Assembly (NCBI GenBank): GCA_029379385.1
Contig: CM055617.1
Coordinates: 558,001 to 622,000, forward strand
Length of the DNA: 64,000 nt
DNA from: Quillaja saponaria
Taxonomy: Eukaryota > Streptophyta > Magnoliopsida > Fabales > Quillajaceae
Reading direction: 5' to 3'
Part shown: positions 35,310-46,060 of the stretch, one piece after another
Position numbering within the stretch: position 1 is the first letter of the stretch
Layout: each line of letters opens with the position of its first letter
Notes under the pieces: generated by a model
The model's input: only the letters and a program-made list of their open reading frames with translations
The model's database searches: none
Told to the model about the DNA's origin: nothing
Program-made: the position numbers and the translations under genes

Positions 35310-38110
35310 CTACTTCCAAGCACCAAAATCAATGGACTGAAGTGATATATCACCAAGATACAGATCTTTTAAGTGTTTCTTGCACATACCAATTCGCCGT
35401 CTATGCAAGCTTGGATGAATGCAACTAGAGAACCCTGTCTTCCAGCCTGGAAACTTCTGCCTTTCCATTACGTGAAGGGTATAAACACTAGGGGCTGGAG
35501 ATGAGCACCCCATAACGAAACAATTGCAAGGTCTTGACTGGGTCACCCTTCTTGCTAGAGACAACAAGCACACACCACTGTAAGAAATTCCATATGTTAA
35601 TGCCTCATCACTATCAAAAGCTTGAGCATCCGATGTTTCATTTTCCATCTCATTTTCTATCTCTTGAGTTGATGGAATTCTGATGAGTTCTGAGTCAAAT
35701 CGTTTTTCTATCTCATTTTCATGCAACCGATACTTTGCGGCAAGAGTACGGATGCAAGATTTCCTAACTTGATCAGAGATTAGAAGCTTTACCTCACTAA
35801 AGTTGTCAAAATTGCCATACCATCTCAGCCAGCGGCGAATGATGCCAGCAAACCAGTCAATAATTTCTGTTGTATCTTGTAAAACTAACAAGGCAGTGGA
35901 ACAAGGGTACCCTTTAGATGTGGTCAATCCATATCGTAAGAGACGCTTTTCTATGGCAATGATAGGAGCAATGATCTCAGTGATGGCCACAGGTTTGGCA
36001 GAAGAACAACTATGATTTGGCAAAAGCGCAAGAGTAGAAGCTGTCTCAGAAGAGATATACTGCTCTGCTTGCCTCTGAAATTCGTAAAAGGAATCTCTTA
36101 ATTCTTGAGGAAGAGCTGGTTCTGCAATGTACTTAGATAGTATAGTTTCTTCATTATAAGCATATTTAGCTGGAACATCTTGCATCCAGATTTTCAGCAA
36201 GACTTTGTGCCAATGATCAGTTTCCATTCCAGATTTACGGAAACAGGAAATCTGACTTAAGAGAGAGCTAGTATCAGCTAACTGCTTGATTTCTGACTCC
36301 TTAACTTTCTTTAAACCATGGCCAAGCCACTTCTTCCCAATTGTAACTGTTCCAGAGTTCCAAGCCTCTTGCTTTTGATAAGCAAATAACTGCACTTTTT
36401 CCTTTAACTTATGTACAGCCTTCATGGCTGGACTATCTCTAACAGTTCTTCTAACCAAAGTACCCAGAAAGCGAACTCCTTGAGCCCCTTCACATGGCAC
36501 TATATCCATATGGTTATCCACATCCAAGAGCAAAGAAGTCTTCAAGTAACTCTGAATCTCCAACTTAAAACTATGAGCAGAATCTTTGGAACCAGAAACT
36601 GCAAAAAATATCTCGTCCATAAAACGACACGAATAAACTCTCAGACCATGAGTCTTCTCTCCTATGCATGTCGGACCACTTCCTTTCAACTGTCTCCTAA
36701 ACCAGCTGCGCAACTGAGAATGGGATCTATCTTGATCAGCATGACATCCTGGATTAATAGCTTCATATTTCATTGACAACCTGTAAAATTCACGGTCAAA
36801 GAAGTCAAGATATATATTCATTAATATAGGGGATAAGACTCCTTCTTGTGGAAGACCATGGCCTTTTGGGAATCCCCCAAATTCCAAATTTAGTACCTGG
36901 GCGTCAAACATGCTTTGGATGATAGCATATAAGCTAGGGTCTTCTATCTTGTCCTCCATTATTGAGATGAGTTTAGATAAGATAGAAGCATCTACTTTTT
37001 TGTTTATAGACAACGTAAACCACCAGTCAGGATTAGAGATCTCTTTGCATACGTACTTCAATGCCATGGAGTGCCCCCTCCCACTTCGACACCCATGCGA
37101 AATCTTTGAGAAGTGGGGCTTGTAAACAACTTCCAAAACTATTCTTATGGCTTCTTGAATAGCTCTTAACTTTACATTGGGAAGGACTAGGACTTCTTTA
37201 CTTGCACCTCTCGTTGAAATCAAAAAGGTATTGACGTTGACATCAAAGCTCCCAGTGCGCAGCTCTTCTGCCAAAGTCTCAAAAGGGTTGTTATCATAAT
37301 CTGTTTTTACATCAATATTTGAGTTGAGCTTAATGCAATTATAAGCATCCAGAAGAGTTTCTGGATTAGAAATAACTCTTTCCATTAAGTCTTGGAATTT
37401 TCCATTCACATTTTGATCCTTCACCCTCTTCTTTATGCGGAGTTCAAGAGACCTCTTGAGTTCCATTCTGCTCTTGGGTCTTTTCTTGTCGACATTAGAA
37501 GACTCTTCAACAAGACAGGCCAACTCCTCAGCAAATGTCAATTTTTTAAAGCCCTTATCTATGTCATCTTTACCCGCTGCCATGGTAGAATAACCTAAGC
37601 ATTCTAGTATTCTTTTAAAAGGTTTACCTGTTACAAGGTACAAATAAATATAATCTAGAGATGCCAAATTATAGAACAAACTATTTGGAAATGTTCCGCA
37701 GTAAATAAAACATGAAAAGGGAAGAAAAAGTTCCATTATTCAATAGTTTCAATTCCAGTTAGTGACATCTGGTAGTCATTAGATTTGTGACCTATTGAAC
37801 ATATATGCATAACAAAGTCATACTTCACCAATTTGATGACTGATAACTCGGACTGTAGATGAATTAGGAGGTCCCAAAACCAACTTACCCTTTATGCATA
37901 ACCTACTAATGTTTTCAACATATTACAGCCCATCGTTAGTTTTCCTTTTCTTTTTTCTTTTTGATGACACTTATTATTTACTGGGTTTTTGGAAGTAAGA
38001 CAAGAAAAGATCTTACCTTTATCAATCACAAATGAAGAATTGTCGCGAATTAAGTTCAAGCTTTGAACTATGGAGCATTTCAAAAACTTCTGTTTGCAAA
38101 TGGTGGCCAT
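35310..38110 (-). CDS. nMAT3: Nuclear-encoded group II intron maturase, nMAT3 type
   Basis: Two exons on the minus strand: 38110-38017 (31 codons) and 37627-35310, joined with a GT-AG intron, giving 803 residues; an in-frame ATG at 38161 would add 17. The short first exon (MATICKQKFLKCSIVQSLNL) looks like a mitochondrial presequence. The body is a maturase reverse-transcriptase domain (KISHGCRSGRGHSMALKYVC, FGGFPKGHGLPQEGVLSPIL), then a thumb/X region (GVRFLGTLVRR, IGKKWLGHGLKKVKESEI) and a Cys/His-rich C-terminal remnant of the endonuclease domain (CNCFVMGCSS, KFPGWKTGFSSCIHPSLHRR, CKKHLKDLYLGDISLQSIDF). It matches Arabidopsis At5g04050. Maturases of this group help splice group II introns in plant mitochondria. 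The RT catalytic YADD position reads FMDE, so reverse transcription is unlikely. TGGGCC/GCCCA elements lie just upstream. Confidence 0.88.
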
Positions 38111-38339
38111 GCTTCCAGGAAAGGCGCCACCTTCTGCCAAATGGAGTAGAGGCAGTTGCACCCACTAAGATTTTGAGGGAAAATTTGAAAGGGAAGGTAT
38201 GTTAACGTGTATGTGCTGCTAGAGTTAGAAAACGAACCAGTTTTGCAGAGAATTGATGGAAGGGAAAGGAGAAGCCTTTGGTGGACGGAGGTGGAGACAA
38301 GGCTCCAACCACCTGGAGCTGGGTTGTCCATAACAGCTA

Positions 38340-38450
38340 ATGGGAATAATTAATCACATGGGCCCAAAAAGCCCAGGCTTTGAATCTATGTTCCCAATTT
38401 AGTTATTGAAAGGCCTACACTGAAGCCTTGCCCAGCCCAAATTTCTTTTG
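38340..38450 (-). promoter_or_regulatory. Site II-type GGCCC/GCCCA cluster upstream of nMAT3
   Basis: ATGGGCCC and AGCCCAGG at about 38359-38376, and AGGCC and CCCAGCCC further on at 38410-38440, lie 230-330 bases before the nMAT3 start. Such site II (TCP) elements are common before nuclear genes for organelle proteins. Function inferred from motif only. Confidence 0.4.
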
Positions 38451-40730
38451 TATTTCTTTTATTTTTCTTGTTTTATTATAAATTAGTTTTGAGTATGAAA
38501 TGTAATTATTTTTTAGCAGTAAGATATATTTGGATTAACTTTACGTATATTAAATAATCATATTTTAGTTCCGATTAATATATACTGCTCAGGGACTAGG
38601 AAATATATAAAAAATTTATTTTTCACAGTCTCTACAATAGATTCAAGCACAAAAAATTAATAACAAAATACATATTTTTCATTATTAGAAAGTCAATGCT
38701 AATGTGTTAATTTATTCGATTAGTAATTTTTTTTGTGCTTTTAAATGATCCGAAATTAAATTCTTTATGTACTCTAATTAGATAAAACTTAATAAAAATT
38801 GAGATTCAATATCAAAATTTTGAAGATTGATTAGCAAACTCCCTTTATTATGTAACTTGTGTGGGAGTCTTCTAGAAGTGAAGGGAATATAATGTCTGCA
38901 AGAAATTTTCCTCTTTATGTTTACAAAAGCTAAACACCTTTCTCTGCCAAAATTCTTTTTTAAGATTAATAAATAATTGTAGCACTTTTCCCATAAAATA
39001 TCATCAAAATGATGGATTTTCCCCACGAGGCAACTAATTACATAATTTCTTAACCAGCTCTAATGAACATGCACGTGGTTTATAATTATATTTCAATGCC
39101 CACCAACAAGCAAGTGGGCACTTTAGGAAAAAACACTTAATTTTTTAGAAGAAAATTTCAAATATGCAAAGGCTTTGTAAGAGTAATGTTTCAAAAATGT
39201 AATAATTAGAAACAAGTAATGATTGAATTTCTTGCAAACAAAATCATACAATATATAAAAGATATTAATTGATTCAATTGATAAATTTTTTGTTGTTATA
39301 TCAAGGATTTGAATATCGCTTTCACTTGAAATGAAGAGTTATGAGAAATGAGAAAATTACTTTCAATTGTATATATTTGATTCAATCAAAAAAGATATTT
39401 ACTTTTATTCAATATTTTTTTATCTATATGTCAAACACAGCTTTGTGGTTTGGTTAAAGAATTTTTGAATTATAATAGTTAGATTTTTTTTTAATAATTT
39501 TTTGATTATAATAATAAGAAAAAGGGTAAGAATTTGATACTTTGATATTTGCTTTATTGGATAAGAGTTGATCTACTAGAACACTAGTCTCCCTTATATA
39601 TCTGCAATATTGAAAAAGAAAAAGGCAGCATAGTAATTAATTTGATTTGGTTCAAAAGAAAAAAGAAATTAATATTAATTATGTGCATCTAGAAAGAAAA
39701 AAGAAAAAGAAAAAGAAAATACTAATTAACCTTGAATTAGTTTATATAGTGGAAGTTGAAAAGTTCAAAATGGCAAACAAGATAGTGTTCAAAGATCAAA
39801 ATTCCTCCATATTGATATTTGATACATATTGTTTTCATTTGTTGACTTGGTTTTGTCATTTTGTTGCTTTTTTTTTGGCTCTCTAATTACGTTTCTGCCA
39901 AACTTACCTATCTTTGTGTTGTGGGAACATTTGATGTTTGTTTTTTTGTATAGCCTACTTCATTGATAAAGATGTGTTTACATGTATAAGTGTTCAACAT
40001 ATTTACTTCCAAGAAATTGCATTTGGGTTTTTGTTTGGCCAGTCACAGTCAAATTCAAAAAACTGAGAAAAAGTCAGAATAGAACCACACGTGGGATTCT
40101 TTTCTTAATTGGGGAATCCATTGTGATTTAATTGATGCATGAACATAATTACACAAATTGTACGTACATGCATTCAAATTAATTAGGTGACATCCCATTT
40201 GAAAATTCAGTTTCATTGAAAATGTAAAATTAACTGACATAATCATAAAATTTATATTTTCTGAAATTTTAATAAATAATTGTAAAGTGATTGCATCTTT
40301 TTATAAATTACTTAGTTTCCTTACAAAAATAATAAGAACTCCTCCCAAAAGCCATATGACTACCATTAAAAGTTTAAAACAACCCCAACTTCCCCTCATG
40401 TATTAAACACAGACGACATTAACAGGTTTTTTTTTTTTTGTTTTTTCCTAACACAGAGTCACAGTTTCATTCGTTTCCCAATTTACAGAGTGTGGATTCA
40501 AAGTTCAAAGTTCAAAGTTTAAAGACATTAACAGGTATTTTTTCTATTGGTGGGTCAGTTTGACTGGTTTGAAAAATACATTATAGAGTAAGGTGGGGGA
40601 CCAGCCTCACAAATATTCTATATTATTAGTTGCAATCTCTTAATCTTTCACTAGGATAAGGCCTATGTTGCCCACTTAAGCTTTTGTATGTTGGTGTTCT
40701 CATCTGATTCCTCCAACTAAGATTTACACT

Positions 40731-40767
<37 letters not shown>

Positions 40768-41268
40768 ATGTTTTGTCTATCAGGATGAACGGCAGGGTCA
40801 CACAATCCCATGCTTCCCAACGTCTCATCTACTGCCATTATGGAATTTAAGTCCTAAACTTTCTACTTTCCTTACCCATCACTTCCTCTGGTTGCAACCT
40901 TTTCTCTGGTCCAATTCTCAATCCTCCAAACCCATTTAAACCTCAGACCTCACCTTCTATTCTCAATCTCTAGTCTTGCTTTCTGCAGTTTCAAGCTTCA
41001 TATCTGATACTAAAAGTAGAAAGCTAGCAGAAAAAAGTTGGCTATCACCATCTTTATGTAATTGCCTTAGTGCCTCAAAAAAAATATTTGTCTTCACTTC
41101 ACAGCTTCCTTATAATAAATCAACCTTGCTTCTTTAAGCTACATATTTCGACACCCACTTCAAATCTCAGTCACTTTACAATCCCCCATTAGACCACATA
41201 AAGATAAGTATATTTTTTGCTTTTGTCCTTAAAATCTTTCTCCGATTTTCTTCCATAAAGAAGATCAA
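38451..41268. other. Intergenic region between nMAT3 and the U-box gene
   Basis: About 2.8 kb, strongly AT-rich until 40300. The region from about 40600 on is probably the U-box promoter and 5' UTR, with a (CT)n run at 40731-40767 and pyrimidine-rich leader at 40850-41010. The phrase gacattaacagg occurs at about 40415 and 40523. No gene recognised. Confidence 0.55.
40731..40767. repeat. (CT)n microsatellite
   Basis: Nearly pure CT dinucleotides about 500 bases before the U-box start codon, possibly in its 5' leader or promoter. Confidence 0.85.
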
Positions 41269-42450
41269 ATGACCATTCCTCACTTGTTTAGATGCCCAAT
41301 CAGCCTAGACTTGTTTGAAGATCCAGTGACTCTGTGCACAGGCCAAACTTATGACAGGTCATGCATTGAAAAATGGCTTGCTGCAGGTAATCTCACATGT
41401 CCTGTCACAATGCAGAAGCTTCAGGATCCATCCATTGTTCCTAATCACACACTTCGTCATTTGATTGATAAGTGGCGTCAGCTGGGTACTGAATTTGACC
41501 CCGGATATTCTGCAGATATTGCTTTTTTATCTGCCTTGAAGCACAACCTTGAATCTGACAGTGACACCATCACCATAGAAAACAAGCTCCAAACACTTGA
41601 AAAAATCAGAGCTTTATCTGATGAGTATTGTTCTTCAAGGAAATCTTGTTTCCTCCAATTGGGTTTCTTATCTTTACTGTTGGAACTTGTTTTTGGAAGA
41701 GTAGAATCTCAACTCCCCAAAGATCATATGGGTTTCATAGAGCTAGCACTGTCTTGCACTATAAAATTGCTACCTCTTGGCAATTTGCAGGCTCTAGATA
41801 TGCTTAAAGAAGACTCTAAATTACTTTCATTGCAGGATTTGTTCGAACAGGGAACGATCGTGATTAAAATTTGTCTCTGTCATCTTATAGAGGCATTAGA
41901 ATCACCAGATACAAAAGAGGTTTGTTTTATAATTGGAAACACTCAAAGACTACTCCATCAGATTGTTCTTCTTCTATATCAAAATTTTGAAGCCTCCATG
42001 GCTGGAGTTAAAGCCTTAACAGCATTATGTTCCTTGCAATGTAACAAAGAAAATTTGGTAAGATCAGGTGCAGTGGATGGAATTATAACATACATTTCAA
42101 GTTGTGAAAGACAAAGCTTGGCATTAATGGCAATGGCAACAATAGAAAATCTATTAGGATTAGAAAGTGGAAAAGAGGCTTTGGTTAATAACCCAAATGG
42201 GGTTGAAGTTCTTGTTAAAATGGTTTTTAGGGTTTCAAATCAGGAATGCAGTGATACAGCTGTTGGGTCTCTTTTGATTGTTTGTTATTATTCTTGCCGT
42301 GCAAGAGAGGAAGCCATTGGTGCTGGAGTTTTGACTCAGTTACTGTTACTTCTGCAGAGCCAGTGTAGTAACAGAACCAAAACAAAGGCAAGAATGTTGC
42401 TCAAATTGTTAAGATCCAAGTGGGTTGAGGACCACCCAAACCAAGTGTAG
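41269..42450 (+). CDS. Plant U-box E3 ubiquitin ligase (PUB type)
   Basis: Intronless, 393 residues. The U-box covers residues 4-75: IPHLFRCPISLDLFEDPVTL, CTGQTYDRSCIEKWLAAGN, LTCPVTMQKL, VPNHTLRHLIDKW. The rest is helical and shows armadillo-like repeat features, for example ASMAGVKALTALCSLQCNKE, NLVRSGAVDGIITYI, LALMAMATIENLLGLESGKE and GVEVLVKMVFRV. The U-box recruits the ubiquitin-conjugating enzyme and the ARM-like part normally binds the substrate. The protein is shorter than many U-box/ARM proteins because there is no long N-terminal U-box N-terminal domain. Several Arabidopsis PUBs share this layout and often act in stress or defence signalling. I cannot name the exact member or its substrate. 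Confidence 0.88.
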   Translation: MTIPHLFRCPISLDLFEDPVTLCTGQTYDRSCIEKWLAAGNLTCPVTMQKLQDPSIVPNHTLRHLIDKWRQLGTEFDPGYSADIAFLSALKHNLESDSDTITIENKLQTLEKIRALSDEYCSSRKSCFLQLGFLSLLLELVFGRVESQLPKDHMGFIELALSCTIKLLPLGNLQALDMLKEDSKLLSLQDLFEQGTIVIKICLCHLIEALESPDTKEVCFIIGNTQRLLHQIVLLLYQNFEASMAGVKALTALCSLQCNKENLVRSGAVDGIITYISSCERQSLALMAMATIENLLGLESGKEALVNNPNGVEVLVKMVFRVSNQECSDTAVGSLLIVCYYSCRAREEAIGAGVLTQLLLLLQSQCSNRTKTKARMLLKLLRSKWVEDHPNQV

Positions 42451-44707
42451 ATCAATGTATAGTGATCAAATTCTTTTATATATATATATATATATGATGT
42501 CTTGTATTTTCATATGTAATGTATTAGCTTTCTCTTCTCTATTACTTCAATTGAATGGAGGAAGTATTTGAAAATATCAATAGGCATCAAAAGTTCAATG
42601 TTAGTTCTACTTAGTTTAGTGAACTATCCAAATGATTTGATTCACAAATTGATTAAATGAGAAAATATGAGTAAACTTTAGAAAAAAGATATAATCAATA
42701 ATTATTTTCATGTTTGAAGTAAAAATAATCTTACGTCACTCGCTCATTATGTGTATTTCATTCATATATAATTGAGTATTATTTTTCACTTTGAATTGTG
42801 TAAATAGAAGCATTCCAAATGATGCCTAAATGTATTAGTCTTTGGGATGTTATGAGGACCCAAAGAGAGATTGCCCACCCTATAATGCACGTATAATCAA
42901 GAAAGCAAAGCACATGTCTCTGACCTACCCCAATAGCTGGAAAGCAAGTTTCCACTTGCCTATGAGAAGTGGCATTTTTCTGAATAAAACCATTATTGGC
43001 TAACAGCATCAGTTTGTTCATTTACTTGCACTTTGGTGCTAATTTTATTTTATTTTTCCAAATTAAAAATGACAAAAATATCCTCCAAATGAGGTAAAAG
43101 AAGAATTTGTTTGTACTTCTTGAGAAACATAAGTTTGTTGTTTTAGTTTTATTTAGTTATTAACTTAATGTAATGATTCGAATTATCTAACACATGAGTG
43201 ATTCTCTCATGTGCACCAAGAAAATTTCATACTCCTAAATTAAAACTTGTAAAAACCGGATTAAGGTCCTCTCATATTTATATAATAACACGAAGAGAAT
43301 ATCTATAAAATAGAAAGACTCAGCAAAATAAAATTTAAAATTTATTTTAAGTTTGAATTAAATACACTTTTGGGTGAGAATTGATATTTATTTCTGCTCT
43401 TTATATAACAAGTCATGTTGTACTTTAAATCCGTAAAAACCCTTCAGCCAATCCAATTCCCAAACTGACAGGGAAAAACAACAATCTTTTTGGTTCAGAA
43501 CCCATGATGAAGGGTCACACAAGTCAATAGAGAGCTGTGGATGTCCTTTCTGTCTTTTTTGCTAAAGTACTGTGGATGCCATTTTCAAGAAAGAATAATA
43601 ACAACAGTCGAGTGTGCCAATAGTCCATAATTTCGGCAATGAAAGTGGGTTCTAATTTACAACATCAAAGACTATTCTTTTTACCCAAAACGTAAATGGG
43701 AAAACAAATTTGCACCTACACACACTAACCTGTGCTACATGACCAAGTAGCCGTCTATATCTTTTTTAGTTAGGGTCAAAAGTAGGGTATACTAGAAAAG
43801 ATTCAACTCGAACAGGGACAACCAGAAAAGATTTCCCAAATGAAAATTGTTAGGACCAAGAACGAGAAAGAGGGATTAGATTAAGTACAACAAAGAAAAT
43901 CCCTAATGTATATGAAGCATGCTATGTTTATGACATATAGTTTTATGCATGTGTTATGCAACATCATTTTCTTTTCATAGACAGCAAAAGTAACTGACTA
44001 TAAAACCAGTAAAAAGAAAGCCAAACAAACAAAAAATTTCAGATAATATCACCAGCATTCTGGTTACTACAACTCTGGCAACATGAATGGAAAAGAGGAA
44101 CGAGCGTCTGTAAGGCAATTGGGCTCTACAAATGGGGACTCTGCAAATTCTGGGTTTTGAGGAAGAAGATGGGAAGTGGCCAGTGCTTTATAAGCACACA
44201 TGATTTCTGGTTTGTTGGCAAAACTGGCTTCTGCTTATGTTTCTGATTTTCCGTTTTTGACACTAGTCTTTTGAGTAATAAAATAAGTAAAGGACTCAAA
44301 AATAACTTTATGATATATTACTGAGTTTTGACTCGAGCGAGTCCATATAATAGTAACTCGGGCATTAGAATTATTAAGTAAATAAAATTGCTACTCTATT
44401 CAATTGAAATTATGTTAGGAATGTTTCTAGATGGCATCTTCAATTGTATAGACAGCTTCTGTATCCTCCCCAACATGATATGATTACGATATGTAATTAC
44501 AAGGTTAAATTACTCCAAAGAAAAAGCAGAAACCAATCATCATCATCCTTATATTACATGTAATATTCATGACAATCAAACCTGAAAAATAAAATATTAC
44601 TTTAGGACTTGCTAATTAAGCAACACACTTATGTTAGATAACTGATTGATAATGGATTACACTTTTTTCTAAAGATTTAGAAATTGAACAAGAACGATGG
44701 AATTATT
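42451..44707. other. Intergenic region between U-box and RABC1 genes
   Basis: U-box 3' UTR with a (TA)n run at 42477-42496, then about 2 kb of AT-rich DNA. The probable RABC1 3' UTR is at the right end. The minus-strand frame at 42779-43021 has no recognisable domain. No gene recognised. Confidence 0.6.
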
Positions 44708-46029
44708 TCAGCAGCAACTACTTGCGGATGCATCAGGCTGTGGTGGTTTCTCTCTAAAGATGTTCTTTCTAACCCCTTTAGAGCCCTCCGCTAATAGGCT
44801 TGGTGTATCTAGAATCTGCACAGAAATGTAAACACCATCATCATCAGCACTAAAGTTATTGTACCTCAAAGTAGCAAGACAAATGTAAAGAACAATAAGA
44901 CTATTTCAAGCCATATATATCTACTGAGTTGGAAAAAAGCTGACAGCCTGCCTGCCTTACGAGACCCATGGCAGCACACTGGCAACCTTGCATGCCCAAG
45001 ACTGGAAGCACTCCATGGCCTTGCTATACCGATGGCAGAACGCAGCCAGCCAGGGCTTTGCGAGGCCAATGGCAGAATGCAGGTGTGGCTAGCAAGGCCA
45101 TGCAGCACACTGGAAGAGCAGCTGGTGCCTTGGTATTCCCATGAGGGATGCTGGCATGGCTGCCAGCCATATTGCAAAACGCCTTTCAGCAAGTTCAACA
45201 CCCTAGTTATTACAATGGACCATATACAGAACTTTAATTCTCCCTACCCATTTCAGTTTTCAACATTTGTTCGATAAAACAGTTTATGCATGGCATCAAC
45301 CTTCACAATACTACATTTTTCCCAAGCTTGAGGTCAAGTATGTGACAGGATCATGACACTGACCATAATGCAAGCTTAGTTGCAGAATTCCATGCATGCC
45401 TTCTGATTGTTTTTATACTATCATGTATTTGTGAAAATTCAGAAAAGAAAATCTTCTCCAAAAATCCTGTACTACAGATAATAAGGGCAAACAACAAACA
45501 TCATATACAGGAATTACAACAGAAGTAAGGTTTGTTGTTTCCAAACCTTTAAAACAAGCTCCTCAAAGCACTGTTGTACATTAACTCGAGTTTTAGCGCT
45601 GCATTCAATAAATAGGCAACCATATTCCCTTGCGAAGTTTATTCCCTCTTTCTTTGTTACGGCCCTATCACTATCCTGAAAAATAGATAATATCAACCTA
45701 CATATTAAAGGCCCATTTGGTATATAGATTGTAAAAGTCAGATTGCAAAAGTCAGATTGACCATAAGTCAAATATATGTTTGGTATGCAAATGAATAAGT
45801 CAGGCTAATAAGTCTAACATGTGTTTAGTATATATATAGTATAAGTCTGTTTGGGTGTTAAATTACAATAAAATTTATACATATGACCAAATATTATGTA
45901 AAACATTATTTTTTATTTACCAAAAAAATATTACTCTTAAAAATTAATAAATTAATATTTTCTATTCTATATTATTTATAATAATTATTTCAATAAAAAT
46001 GTGACCTTACAATAAACTTTAAATACAAA

Positions 46030-46060
<31 letters not shown>

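Noticed and set aside
40731..40767. Tandem repeat considered as a CRISPR-like array
   Set aside because: It is a simple CT microsatellite without spacers, in a plant genome.
44866..45277. Overlapping open frames on both strands in the RABC1 intron
   Set aside because: They arise from the GC-rich repeat island, where stop codons are rare by composition; no protein similarity recognised.
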